Shown: positions 52,946-62,447 of the stretch, piece after piece
How the letters are laid out: the number at the start of each line of letters is the position of its first letter
Numbering within the stretch: the stretch's first letter is position 1
Assembly (NCBI RefSeq): GCF_900129215.1
Contig: NZ_FQUQ01000005.1
Span: 124,001 to 188,000, forward strand
DNA length: 64,000 nucleotides
Direction: 5' to 3'
Source: Pedobacter caeni
Lineage (GTDB): Bacteria; Bacteroidota; Bacteroidia; Sphingobacteriales; Sphingobacteriaceae
Position numbers and translations under genes: made by a program
The notes under the pieces: generated by a model
What the model saw: the letters and a program-made list of their open reading frames with translations, nothing else
Database searches by the model: none
What the model was told of the DNA's origin: nothing

Positions 52946-54139
52946 CTAGCTTAATTTTTCTAAAGCAGCTTTGATTCTTGAAACGGCATCTCTCAATTTA
53001 TCTTCTGCAGCAGCATAAGAAATTCTGATACAATCCTCGTTTCCAAAAGCTTCACCAGTAACGGTAGATACATGAGCCTCATTTAACAGGTATAGACAAA
53101 GGTCTTCTGCATTGCTGATCTTGTAATCGCCAGTGCTGGTACCGAAGTAAGCTTTTACTTCAGGGAAGAAATAGAATGCACCGTCGGGAAGGTTTACTTT
53201 GATGTTAGGGATTTCTGTAAGCAAAGCGTAAACGATGTCTCTGCGGCTTTTGAATTCCTGTACCATAGCATTTACAGTTTCCAATCCACCCTGGTATGCG
53301 GCTAATGCAGCACGTTGAGCGATAGAAGACGTTCCTGAAGTGATCTGACCCTGCATTTTATCGCAGGCATTGGAAAGTTCTTTGTTGGCAGCCATATAAC
53401 CTACACGCCATCCGGTCATTGCATAGGATTTTGAGAATCCGTTGATCAGGACTACTCTGTCTTTTATTGAGTCAAATTCAGCGATGGAAGCATGTTTGCC
53501 TACAAAGTTGATGTGCTCATAAATCTCATCAGAGATGATGTAGATGTTTGGATATTTCTCGAAAACTGCAACCAGGTCGGCAAGTTCTTCTTTGCTGTAT
53601 ACTGATCCTGTAGGGTTACAAGGAGAAGAGAACATGAACACCTTGGTTTTTGGGGTGATTGCTGCTTCTAATTGTGCACCTGTGATTTTGAAGTTGTTTT
53701 CTACTGTGGCATTGATGAATACGGTTTCACCTTCTGCAAGTTTGATCATTTCTGAATAGGAAACCCAGTAAGGAGTAGGTACAATGACCTCTTCTCCAGG
53801 GTTTACCAGGCACATTACGGCGTTGGCTAAGGATTGTTTGGCACCTGTAGATACGACAATCTGATCGAAGCTGTAGTTCAATCCATTTTCTCTCAATAAC
53901 TTTTCGGCAATGGCCTTACGTAATTCCGGATACCCTGAAACAGGAGTATAGTAGGAGTAGTTTTCGTCAACAGCGGTCTTCGCTGCTTCCTTAACAAATT
54001 CAGGCGTGAAGAAATCCGGCTCACCGAAGCTCAGATTGATTACATCTATCCCTTTTGCGGATAGTTCTCTGCCTAACTTAGCCATTTTAATGGTCTGTGA
54101 CTCTGAAAGGTTATTGATTCTTTTGGATAAAAATGTCAT
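52946..54139 (-). CDS. Class I/II PLP aminotransferase (aspartate aminotransferase type)
   Basis: 397 residues from the ATG at 54139 (MTFLSKRINNLSESQTIKMA); an upstream ATG at 54181 would add 14 residues unlike the family. VINLSFGEPDFFTPEFV, SSPCNPTGSVYSKEELADLV, ISDEIYEHI and the PLP-lysine motif NGFSKSYAMTGWRVGY identify an aspartate-type aminotransferase, interconverting aspartate/oxaloacetate and glutamate/2-oxoglutarate. Substrate range is not visible. Single gene with its own terminator. Confidence 0.93.
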   Translation of the reverse strand: MTFLSKRINNLSESQTIKMAKLGRELSAKGIDVINLSFGEPDFFTPEFVKEAAKTAVDENYSYYTPVSGYPELRKAIAEKLLRENGLNYSFDQIVVSTGAKQSLANAVMCLVNPGEEVIVPTPYWVSYSEMIKLAEGETVFINATVENNFKITGAQLEAAITPKTKVFMFSSPCNPTGSVYSKEELADLVAVFEKYPNIYIISDEIYEHINFVGKHASIAEFDSIKDRVVLINGFSKSYAMTGWRVGYMAANKELSNACDKMQGQITSGTSSIAQRAALAAYQGGLETVNAMVQEFKSRRDIVYALLTEIPNIKVNLPDGAFYFFPEVKAYFGTSTGDYKISNAEDLCLYLLNEAHVSTVTGEAFGNEDCIRISYAAAEDKLRDAVSRIKAALEKLS

Positions 54140-54253
54140 AATAATTTGTGCGCAAGCAAATATAATTTTGTGAGATAGCAAATATAGAAACCTAACCGAA
54201 TTTTAAACTAAAAAAAATACTTTTTAATATAATTTCCTTGTTAAAATGTACTT

Positions 54254-55249
54254 TTGACGGCTAAACTCTGTCAATTGCTACCTCAGAAAAAAGCCATACT
54301 CGTTTCCCTGTGCATTAGTGTACTATTAATGCTTGCAAAATTTGCGGCATATTTCATGACACACTCCAATGCCATACTTACGGATGCTGCAGAGAGCATT
54401 GTGAATGTACTCGCCAGTGGCTTTGCATTTTACAGCATTTATTTAGCCACTTTGCCGAAGGATGAAAACCACCCTTATGGGCATGGTAAGGTAGAATTCT
54501 TCTCTGCTTTTGTGGAGGGAGTGCTCATTGCCCTTGCCGGGCTGATCATTGTTTTTAAATCCGGTTATGACCTTTTATTTCCAAAACAAATCACCCAGTT
54601 GTTTGAAGGGGCAACGATCATCGGAGCAACAGGACTGATCAATCTGCTGGTTGGTTTTTACCTGATCAATACCGGAAAGAAACACCGCTCCATTACATTG
54701 GAAGCAGATGGGAAACACCTCATGACGGATGCCATTACCAGCGCCGGACTCGTTGTCGGAATTGTACTGATTCAACTGACTAAGATCTACTGGCTGGATA
54801 GTGTGATCTCTATTTTACTCGGATTATATATCATTTTTAACGGGTATAAGCTCACCAGACGTTCGGTGGGTGGACTGATGGACGAAAGTAATGTAGAACT
54901 CGTAAAGGACATTGTCTGCATTTTACAGGAGAACAGGCATGATGCCTGGATTGATGTCCATAACCTCCGTGCGCAGCAGTATGGGGCTGATCTTCATATC
55001 GATTGCCATATTACCCTGCCTTATTATCTGGACCTGGTTAAGGTTCATCAGGAAATCTCTGATATTGATAAACTGATCAATGGTAAGGCAGAACATAAAA
55101 CGGAACTATTTATTCATGCCGATCCTTGTTTGCCGGAGTGTTGTAATTATTGCAACATGAAGGAATGCCATGTGAGGTCGGAAGATTTTAATAAAGAAAT
55201 TGCCTGGACGGTAGATAATGCAACTAAAAACAAAAAACATTTCCAATGA
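54254..55249 (+). CDS. Cation diffusion facilitator (CDF) metal exporter with Cys-rich tail
   Basis: 331 residues if the TTG at 54254 is used; the ATG at 54331 would cut the first helix, and a TTG at 54275 is another option, so the start is uncertain. The six-helix CDF core shows SNAILTDAAESIVNVLASGF (metal Asp in helix 2), ENHPYGHGKVEFFSAFVEG, HLMTDAITSAG (His-x3-Asp, helix 5) and VGGLMDESN, then the ferredoxin-like cytoplasmic domain. The C-terminus ends in a Cys cluster CLPECCNYCNMKECH, a possible metal-sensing site. It exports divalent metals such as Zn or Fe. Overlaps the NUDIX gene by 4 bases. Confidence 0.85.
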   Translation: MTAKLCQLLPQKKAILVSLCISVLLMLAKFAAYFMTHSNAILTDAAESIVNVLASGFAFYSIYLATLPKDENHPYGHGKVEFFSAFVEGVLIALAGLIIVFKSGYDLLFPKQITQLFEGATIIGATGLINLLVGFYLINTGKKHRSITLEADGKHLMTDAITSAGLVVGIVLIQLTKIYWLDSVISILLGLYIIFNGYKLTRRSVGGLMDESNVELVKDIVCILQENRHDAWIDVHNLRAQQYGADLHIDCHITLPYYLDLVKVHQEISDIDKLINGKAEHKTELFIHADPCLPECCNYCNMKECHVRSEDFNKEIAWTVDNATKNKKHFQ

Positions 55250-55686
55250 GCTATTTTAACGTAAGGGTATACGGACTTCTGATTAATGGGGAGCAACAGG
55301 TACTGATCAGTGATGAGCAGTCGGGAGGCAGGATTTTCAGCAAGTTTCCTGGTGGCGGACTGGAATTAGGGGAAGGCCTGATCGATGCGTTGAAAAGAGA
55401 GTTTATCGAAGAGTGTAATGCAGAGATTGAAGTCCTGGAACATTTTTATACAACGGATTTTTACGAGAAATCCTCTTTTAATGACAGCCAGATTTTAAGT
55501 ATTTATTATATCGTAAAGGCCCTTCATCCATTGCAGCTGAACTTTAAATCAGAAGTATTCGATTTTGATGAGGATAGCCTGCAGTCTTTCAGATGGGTGG
55601 ACCTTGCGGCGCTTAAACCAGAGGATGTTACTTTTAAAACGGATCAGACAGTAGTAGAGCTGCTGACCATTAAACCAACAACATGA
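55246..55686 (+). CDS. NUDIX hydrolase
   Basis: 146 residues with an intact Nudix box: GGGLELGEGLIDALKREFIEECNAEI (metal-binding REFIEE core). The fold strand VYGLLINGEQQVLISDE precedes it. It hydrolyses a nucleoside diphosphate linked to another group; substrate unknown. Overlaps the CDF gene upstream and bioA downstream by 4 bases each, forming a tight four-gene operon with them and the ferritin-like gene. Confidence 0.92.
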   Translation: MSYFNVRVYGLLINGEQQVLISDEQSGGRIFSKFPGGGLELGEGLIDALKREFIEECNAEIEVLEHFYTTDFYEKSSFNDSQILSIYYIVKALHPLQLNFKSEVFDFDEDSLQSFRWVDLAALKPEDVTFKTDQTVVELLTIKPTT

Positions 55687-56951
55687 GCTTAACAGAACGG
55701 GATCAGAAAGTCATCTGGCATCCTTACACACAAATGAAGAATGCCTTGCCACATATCCCTGTTGTCAGGGGAGAAGGTGTTTATTTGTTTGATGAAGATG
55801 GGAAGAAATATATAGACGCGGTTTCAAGCTGGTGGGTAAATATCCATGGGCATGCACATCCGCATATTGCCAAAAAAGTAGCAGAACAGCTGAGTGTTCT
55901 GGAACATGTGATCTTTGCCGGATTTACACACGAGCCCGCAGTGCAACTGGCAGAACGTTTACTGGAATTGCTTCCTGGTGATCAGGAGAAGGTTTTTTAT
56001 ACAGACAACGGCTCTACTGCGGTAGAGGTAGCCCTGAAAATGTGCCTTCAGTTCTGGTCTAATACCGGACACAAAGGACGTACAAAAATCATTGCTTTTA
56101 AAGAAGCTTACCATGGCGATACCTTCGGGGCCATGTCTGTGAGCGGGCGCAGTATTTTTACTGATCCTTTTAATTCTTTGCTGTTTGATGTGGAGTTTAT
56201 TGACCTGCCTACAGAAAAGAATATAGAACAGCTCAAGTCCAAGATCAATTACCTGAGCAATGAAGTAGCTTGTTTTATCTTCGAACCGATGGTGCTTGGT
56301 GCCGGAGGGATGCTGATGTATGAGGCACAATACCTGGATCAGCTCATTGAAACTTGTCAGAAGCACGGAATTTTAACCATTGCCGATGAAGTGATGACGG
56401 GTTTCGGACGCACAGGGACTTATTTTGCCTGCGAAACGCTGCAGACCAAACCAGATATTTTCTGCCTTTCCAAAGGACTTACCGGAGGTACCATGCCGCT
56501 GGGAGTAACCACCTGTAACCAAAAGATCTTCGATGCTTTTTTAAGTGATGACAAGCTGAAGACTTTATATCATGGACATTCTTTTACGGCAAATCCTGTC
56601 GCCTGTGCCGCTTCTCTGGCCAGTCTGGATATCCTGCTGAAACCGGAAACGCTGGCCAATATTCAAAGGATAAAGGCTAAAAATGAAGGCTTTGCGGAAC
56701 TGATCAGGGAACATCCTAAGGTTCGTAATGTCCGTCAGACGGGAACAATCCTGGTACTGGAGTGGGAAACCGGAAATGATACTTCTTATTTAAGCGGACT
56801 CAGGAACCAATTGTACCTTTACTTTTTAGAAAGAGGCATCATTTTAAGGCCTCTGGGGAACATTCTTTATATTTTACCTCCATACATCATCAGTGATGAA
56901 GATCTGGAGTATATTTACCAAACTATTCAACAAGCATTAAACGATATATAA
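55683..56951 (+). CDS. bioA: Adenosylmethionine-8-amino-7-oxononanoate aminotransferase
   Basis: 422 residues. IWHPYTQMKNALPHIPVVRGEGVYL and DAVSSWWVNIHGHAHP are BioA-specific; the PLP Lys is in LSKGLTGGTMPLG. It makes 7,8-diaminopelargonic acid with SAM as amino donor in biotin synthesis. Other bio genes are not in the window. In an operon with the CDF exporter, NUDIX hydrolase and the ferritin-like gene (2 bases downstream). Confidence 0.95.
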   Translation: MSLTERDQKVIWHPYTQMKNALPHIPVVRGEGVYLFDEDGKKYIDAVSSWWVNIHGHAHPHIAKKVAEQLSVLEHVIFAGFTHEPAVQLAERLLELLPGDQEKVFYTDNGSTAVEVALKMCLQFWSNTGHKGRTKIIAFKEAYHGDTFGAMSVSGRSIFTDPFNSLLFDVEFIDLPTEKNIEQLKSKINYLSNEVACFIFEPMVLGAGGMLMYEAQYLDQLIETCQKHGILTIADEVMTGFGRTGTYFACETLQTKPDIFCLSKGLTGGTMPLGVTTCNQKIFDAFLSDDKLKTLYHGHSFTANPVACAASLASLDILLKPETLANIQRIKAKNEGFAELIREHPKVRNVRQTGTILVLEWETGNDTSYLSGLRNQLYLYFLERGIILRPLGNILYILPPYIISDEDLEYIYQTIQQALNDI

Positions 56952-56953
56952 AC

Positions 56954-57583
56954 ATGGAAATCAAAGCGATTCTGGAAAATATAGTGAGTGATCATCAATT
57001 GCATGCCAAATGGTTAAATACCTTGTCATATATGGAGAATGCAGGTGCAAAGAAAATCTCTGCTTCCGAGCATAAGGAACAGGTAAACCTGATTATTCTG
57101 AAACATGCAGCCGAGGAACATCGCCACGCTTATTATTTGAAGAAACAACTCGATAAGCTGGATGGCGATATGTGTAAAACCTATACCAATGAGGAACTGC
57201 TGGCTCCCAACCATACCAAGTTTTATTTAAACGCATTGGATGTGGCGGTTTGCCGTTACCTGAAACAACATTTCAACTTATCAGGTTATGAATTGAAGTT
57301 TGGTGCTTATTTATTCGTGACCTATGCCATTGAAGTCCGTGCAGATGAGTTGTATCCGATTTATCAGGATGTGCTTACCGAAGCAGGAAGTAAAGTTAAT
57401 GTCAAGTCGATCATATTGGAAGAAGAAGGACACCTGGAAGAAATGTTGAACCAGCTGAAAACATTCTCTCCGGATTGGGAAGAACATGCGAACCTGGTGA
57501 TCAAAATCGAACAGGATATGTTTAGCGACTGGATGCAGGGATTGGCCTTGCAGACCGGAGTTGCTGCACCACTAACGAACTAA
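56954..57583 (+). CDS. Ferritin-like di-iron-type protein
   Basis: 209 residues, all-helical. Ligand-like residues sit as in ferritin-like di-iron proteins: a Glu in helix 1 (SYMENAG), E-x-x-H in helix 2 (AAEEHRHAYYL), Glu in helix 3 (TYAIEVRADELYP) and E-x-x-H in helix 4 (LEEEGHLEEM). No specific family recognised. It begins 2 bases after bioA, so it is co-transcribed; whether it has a part in biotin or iron handling is not known. Assignment of the fold is by pattern; activity is inferred. Confidence 0.75.
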   Translation: MEIKAILENIVSDHQLHAKWLNTLSYMENAGAKKISASEHKEQVNLIILKHAAEEHRHAYYLKKQLDKLDGDMCKTYTNEELLAPNHTKFYLNALDVAVCRYLKQHFNLSGYELKFGAYLFVTYAIEVRADELYPIYQDVLTEAGSKVNVKSIILEEEGHLEEMLNQLKTFSPDWEEHANLVIKIEQDMFSDWMQGLALQTGVAAPLTN

Positions 57584-57601
57584 TTACTGCCCTGGTAGCA
57601 G

Positions 57602-58243
57602 TTAAACCGCAATAATACCCGAAGGAGTGATCGCATAAAAGCGGTCATTCTTTTCAGGTTGTATCCGGCTTAAGCCCGTAAAAGCACTGAATGCCGGAAG
57701 CACAGCATGGTGTTCTCCAAAATAAAAACAGGGGAGATTTAACCTTTGTCTTGCTTTTCCATATATCGTTACTCCCGGATGTATATGTCCGGAAATGGTA
57801 TAATACTCATCTTTCTCCAATGATTTCGGCTGCTCGTGGATCAAACGAAAAGGGGCGGAAATCAGCTCTCGCGGAATCAGGTCAATGTTTAAAGATTGAT
57901 ATTCCTGGCTTTTCAACAGGTCGTGGTTTCCTTTGATCAGTGATATTTTTAATCCACCAAATTTCTTCCTCCACTCGGAAAACAGCGTTACATCGCTATT
58001 GATTTTATGATGAAACATGTCTCCTGTGATAACCAGGGTTTTAGGATCATAAAATCCGATCAGCTTTCCCAGTCTTTCCAGGTCATCATTCCCAATATTT
58101 GCCGGTACCTGAATGCCATGTTTGCGGAAATGCGCAGATTTTCCGATATGAAGATCGCTGATGATCAGCATCTCCTTTGCAGGCCAGTAGATGGCCCTTT
58201 CCTTGTTCAATATCAATTCTTCTCCGTTACAGCTGATGGTCAT
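57602..58243 (-). CDS. pdeM: Ligase-associated DNA damage response endonuclease PdeM
   Basis: 213 residues of the calcineurin-like metallophosphoesterase fold with all metal motifs: SDLHIGKSAHFRKHG, GDMFHH, GNHD and GHIHPG. PdeM proteins are encoded with an ATP-dependent ligase, an Lhr-like helicase and an MBL exonuclease, exactly as here. It overlaps the helicase gene by 17 bases and is last in the four-gene minus-strand operon. Confidence 0.93.
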   Translation of the reverse strand: MTISCNGEELILNKERAIYWPAKEMLIISDLHIGKSAHFRKHGIQVPANIGNDDLERLGKLIGFYDPKTLVITGDMFHHKINSDVTLFSEWRKKFGGLKISLIKGNHDLLKSQEYQSLNIDLIPRELISAPFRLIHEQPKSLEKDEYYTISGHIHPGVTIYGKARQRLNLPCFYFGEHHAVLPAFSAFTGLSRIQPEKNDRFYAITPSGIIAV

Positions 58244-60785
58244 TCTTCTTTCTTGATTTTAGATGCGGCGGACGCATTTTCTGATCTGCTTCGGCAGTCA
58301 TTCTTTCGATGCGTTGGCCCAGTTCTTCTGTGCTCATGTTTTCCCTCAGGCTGTCTACCTTAATCGGGAAACAGAGGGGGGTGTAACTTTCTGCTTTTAC
58401 CAGGATAATTTTACTGAGTTGAATGCGCTGTAAGGCGGCAAGTAATCTCGGTTCTTCAATCTGCTGATAAAAGGCTTCATCATAAGCCTGACGCAATAAT
58501 AAATTATGTGGATCATAATCACTAAAAACATTGAAAAATAATGCAGCAGAGGATTGCAAATGTTTGTTTGCAGTGTATTTACCAGGAAATCCCTGAAATA
58601 CCAATCCCGAGATGCAGGCAATATCCCTGAATTTACGTTTCGCCATTTCTGTGGAGTTGATGCTGCCTACGATGTCTTCTCCCAGGTTTGCCGGACTGAA
58701 CAATTCTTTGATGTTTGCTTCATCCAGGGGAATGGGATATTCACTCAGCAGCTCGAAACCATAATCGTTCATGGCAATGGAGAAGCTGATTGGGGTCTGC
58801 CGGCTGAGCCTGAAAGCAATCAGTGCGGCCATCACTTCGTGGACCTGCCTGCCTTCAAATGGATAGGCAAAAAAGTGGTAGCCATCTTTGGTATGGATCA
58901 GCTCAATCAGGAATTCATCACTTTTTGGAACATGGGAAACTTTTGCTTGTCGCTCGAAAAGGGGGAGGATGATGTCCAGTTCTTCATCCTGGTGGTTTTT
59001 CTCCAGCGTTTCATTGTATTTTTTTCTGAGGATACTGCCCAGATTGGCACTAAGGGAGATTCTTCCTCCCATCCAGCTAGGGGTGATGGCACTTTTCTTT
59101 TTGCTGCGCCTTACCAGCGCAGTCATCTCTTTGACCATGATAAATTCCAGGACCCTTCCCGCCAGGGTAAAGCTATTGCCGGCTTTGAGTTTGGAGATAA
59201 AGGATTCTTCTACCATGCCGATAAATCCACCGCCAAGGTATTTTACCTTGAGCATAGGGTCGCTGACAATCGTTCCGATATGCAGGCGGTGCCGCATGGC
59301 GATCTGCCGGCTCTCCACTTTCCAGAGTCCCTCTTTTTTCAGCACTTTGCTGAATTCGGTATAGGCTGTCAGACTGTCGCCACCAGTGGTGATGAATTGC
59401 ATGATCCATCCCCATTCTGAAGGGAGCAATTCACTAAACGCATGTGTTTCTTTGACTTCTCTATAGATCTTCTGATCGTCAAAACCATCACCAACAGCCA
59501 AAGTAACCAGGTATTGGACAAGGGTGTCAAAAGCCATCACTACCGGATCTCTGCTTTCTATTTGCTGGGTTTTTGCGGCTTCCTTGATCGCTGCTGCTTC
59601 CACCAGTTCCAGGGCATGGGTAGGTAAGAAATAAATAACTGAAGTTTCATGAGGGGAGTGCCCACTACGGCCTGCACGTTGTAAAAACCGGGCTACGCCT
59701 TTGGGAGAGCCAATTTGTACGACGGTGTCTACCGGTTTAAAATCTACACCCAGATCCAGGGATGAAGTACTGATCACGGCCTTAAGGATGCCGGAATGCA
59801 GGGCATCTTCGATCCAGTTGCGCAGTTCGAAGTCGATTGAGCCATGGTGGATGGCGATCTGTCCTGCCAGGTTTTCGTCCAGGTTAAGCAAGTTCTGATA
59901 CCATAATTCCGCCTGTCCGCGGGTATTGGTAAAGATGAGGGTGGTTTTGCTTTTATGGATGATGGGTAAAAGCTTATGGGCCAGTTTATGTCCGAGGTGT
60001 CCTGCCCAGGGAAGCATGTCGATATGGTCGGGCAGGATAGATTTGATCTTGATTTTCTTTTCTATATCTGCTTTGATGATGATTTTAAATACCTCTGGAT
60101 AGGGGACGAGCACCTCTAAAGCCTGCTCCATATTTCCGATTGTTGCAGAGATCCCCCATATTCTGAGTAGCCTTTCCGGATGTTTTTCCTGCACAATACC
60201 CCTGATTCTGGAGATGGCCAGTTCGGCCATTACTCCACGTTTACTCCCCATCAGTTCATGCCATTCATCGGCAACAATGCATTGCAGGTGATGGAAATGT
60301 GTAGCTGTGTTTTTTTGTGCCAGGAGCAGGTGCATACTTTCAGGAGTAATGATCAGCACTTCCGGCATTTGCTTTTTCTGTTTCAGTTTTTCAGCGGCAC
60401 TGGTATCCCCATTTCTGACCGATACCTGCCAGTCGAGCTCCAGTTCTGCACATACTTCCCGCATTGCGCGGGCAAGGTCTTTGGCTAAAGCGCGCAGGGG
60501 AGTGATCCAGATCAGCTTTAATCCGGTATCTGCTTTCTTCTTTTTTGACGCGATGCCTTTCTTTTCCGTGCGGCTGTTCAATTCTTCAATCACTACGGCC
60601 AGGAAAAGAGAAAATGTCTTTCCAAATCCGGTAGGGGCATTGACCAATCCGCAATAGCCCTCCGCATAATATTGCCAGGCATCAGTTTGAAAGCGGAAAG
60701 GTTTTTTTCTGCTCAACTTCAGCCATTTGATCACCTGTTTATATCCTTTGCTGGTTTCTATACCCATATTTTTGTTCAATACCAC
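58227..60785 (-). CDS. Ligase-associated DEXH-box helicase (Lhr-like)
   Basis: 852 residues (or 846 from the ATG at 60767). Superfamily 2 motifs: Walker A NAPTGFGKT, DEWH box (VADEWHEL), SAT, and motif VI QRAGRSGH. The C-terminal part matches Lhr-core helicases. It unwinds DNA (3'-5') in a damage-response module with the ligase, exonuclease and PdeM. Second-to-last gene of the operon, overlapping pdeM. Confidence 0.94.
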   Translation of the reverse strand: MVLNKNMGIETSKGYKQVIKWLKLSRKKPFRFQTDAWQYYAEGYCGLVNAPTGFGKTFSLFLAVVIEELNSRTEKKGIASKKKKADTGLKLIWITPLRALAKDLARAMREVCAELELDWQVSVRNGDTSAAEKLKQKKQMPEVLIITPESMHLLLAQKNTATHFHHLQCIVADEWHELMGSKRGVMAELAISRIRGIVQEKHPERLLRIWGISATIGNMEQALEVLVPYPEVFKIIIKADIEKKIKIKSILPDHIDMLPWAGHLGHKLAHKLLPIIHKSKTTLIFTNTRGQAELWYQNLLNLDENLAGQIAIHHGSIDFELRNWIEDALHSGILKAVISTSSLDLGVDFKPVDTVVQIGSPKGVARFLQRAGRSGHSPHETSVIYFLPTHALELVEAAAIKEAAKTQQIESRDPVVMAFDTLVQYLVTLAVGDGFDDQKIYREVKETHAFSELLPSEWGWIMQFITTGGDSLTAYTEFSKVLKKEGLWKVESRQIAMRHRLHIGTIVSDPMLKVKYLGGGFIGMVEESFISKLKAGNSFTLAGRVLEFIMVKEMTALVRRSKKKSAITPSWMGGRISLSANLGSILRKKYNETLEKNHQDEELDIILPLFERQAKVSHVPKSDEFLIELIHTKDGYHFFAYPFEGRQVHEVMAALIAFRLSRQTPISFSIAMNDYGFELLSEYPIPLDEANIKELFSPANLGEDIVGSINSTEMAKRKFRDIACISGLVFQGFPGKYTANKHLQSSAALFFNVFSDYDPHNLLLRQAYDEAFYQQIEEPRLLAALQRIQLSKIILVKAESYTPLCFPIKVDSLRENMSTEELGQRIERMTAEADQKMRPPHLKSRKKNDHQL

Positions 60786-60854
60786 CGTATTTATTTCTTA
60801 ACCCTGGTCTTTAGGCAGACTACTTCTTTTCTGCATCAAAAATTCTCTGCTGAT

Positions 60855-62447
60855 TTATAAAGTCGAATGTAACAATTGCTTTAAATCTTCCAACGTATTG
60901 ATTTCTGCAGCTTTTTTATCCTTTCTCCATCTGGCAATTCTGGGGAAACGCAGCGCAAGACCAGCTTTATGGCGTTTGCTTTCTGCAATTCCTTCAAAGG
61001 CAATCTCAAACACCAGTTCCGGCTTTACCGTACGGACAGGGCCAAATTTCTCAATGGCATTTTTCTTTACAAAAGCATCCACCTCTTTGATTTCCTGATC
61101 GCTGAGTCCGGAATAGGCTTTTGCGATGGTGATCAGCTGATCGCCATCACGAACGGCAAAAGTATAATCTGTGAAAAAGTTCGCTCTTCGGCCACTGCCT
61201 TTTTGCGCATAGATCATTACGGTGTCTACCGTATAGGGGTTGATCTTCCATTTCCACCAATCGCCTCTTTTTCTGCCGCTATGGTACAGGGAATCCAGTT
61301 TTTTAAGCATCAGGCCTTCACTGTTGTTTGACCTGGAATCTGCTCTGAGCAGCGCAAGGGCTTCCCAGGAGCCGACTTCGATAGTGGGGGAGATGACTAC
61401 TATTCCTTCAGTCTTAATGGTTTTAATGACTTCTGTTAATTGTTTGCGGCGGATGGCTAAAGTTTCTCCTCTTTGATCCATCCCTTTAAGCTCCAGCAGA
61501 TCATAACCGTAAAAAGCAACCGGCGCGTTTGCCAATTGCCCTTTGGAAATGGTTTTCCGGTTCAGGCGCTGCTGGAGGACAGAGAAAGACTGCACTTTTC
61601 CATCTTTAACAGAAAGAATCTCTCCATCCAGAACGGTTCCGTCTTCCAGTTCATCTGCGAGAAAATGAAGCTCAGGAAACTGATCGGTGACCAGTTCTTC
61701 TCCTCTCGACCAGATGAACAGTTCTCCGCCACGCTTCACGATTTGTCCGCGGATGCCGTCCCATTTCCATTCTGCCTGCCAGTCTTTAACATCTCCTAAA
61801 GATTCTGGTTCATTGTCCAATGCGTAAGCCAGACAAAAAGGATAAGGCCAGGAGCGGTCGGTATCTACATGTGCCCCTCCGATAAGGTCCTGATAGCTGA
61901 TTTCATCAGGTTTCCATTTTCCCATAATGCTGTGCATGATTTTATTGCTTTCTGTATGGCTTTGTTTTGCCAATGCATTGACCAGCATTTTATTGGAAAC
62001 ACCAATCCTGAAATTACCGGAAATGAGCTTGTTAAAAACGAATCTTTCCTGCATATCCAGGCTATCCCAGGCATCGGTAATGAACTTCTTTTTAACTTCG
62101 TCGCTTTGTCCGTTTAAATCCCCAAGGGCCCTGATCCATTGGTGCAAGGGGAGGTCGGTCGTTCTGCCCGGAGGAGGAAGGATCAGTGCAATGGTTTCGC
62201 TGAGGTCACCCACACTGTGGTAACTCTCCGCAAATAACCAGGCAGGAACTCCACTGAGTTCGGTTGCCCATTCCTTGATCAGGGACGTACTTACCGGTCG
62301 GCGGGGTCTTTTGCCAGTGAACATGGCAATCACATAAGGCTTGTCCAGGTCCTCTGCCTCCTCAAAATAACGGACTAAGGCAGCGATCTTATCGTTGGTT
62401 TTATTGCTCATTTCAAGCTGAGCGATGAGTGCTGTAAAACGTTTCAA
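60855..62447 (-). CDS. ATP-dependent DNA ligase (LigB/LigC type)
   Basis: 530 residues. An N-terminal helical DNA-binding domain (about 1-190), adenylation domain with nucleophile Lys in EWKWDGIRGQIVKR (about residue 228) and motifs VLDGEIL, GLMLKK and WWKWK, then an OB-fold. It seals nicks with ATP, in contrast to the NAD-dependent LigA used for replication. Operon with the exonuclease, whose stop overlaps it by 4 bases, and the helicase downstream. Confidence 0.94.
   Translation of the reverse strand: MKRFTALIAQLEMSNKTNDKIAALVRYFEEAEDLDKPYVIAMFTGKRPRRPVSTSLIKEWATELSGVPAWLFAESYHSVGDLSETIALILPPPGRTTDLPLHQWIRALGDLNGQSDEVKKKFITDAWDSLDMQERFVFNKLISGNFRIGVSNKMLVNALAKQSHTESNKIMHSIMGKWKPDEISYQDLIGGAHVDTDRSWPYPFCLAYALDNEPESLGDVKDWQAEWKWDGIRGQIVKRGGELFIWSRGEELVTDQFPELHFLADELEDGTVLDGEILSVKDGKVQSFSVLQQRLNRKTISKGQLANAPVAFYGYDLLELKGMDQRGETLAIRRKQLTEVIKTIKTEGIVVISPTIEVGSWEALALLRADSRSNNSEGLMLKKLDSLYHSGRKRGDWWKWKINPYTVDTVMIYAQKGSGRRANFFTDYTFAVRDGDQLITIAKAYSGLSDQEIKEVDAFVKKNAIEKFGPVRTVKPELVFEIAFEGIAESKRHKAGLALRFPRIARWRKDKKAAEINTLEDLKQLLHSTL

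Noticed and set aside
58554..59420. Long plus-strand frames (up to 288 residues) opposite the helicase gene
   Set aside because: Fully antisense to a clear helicase; product without domains.
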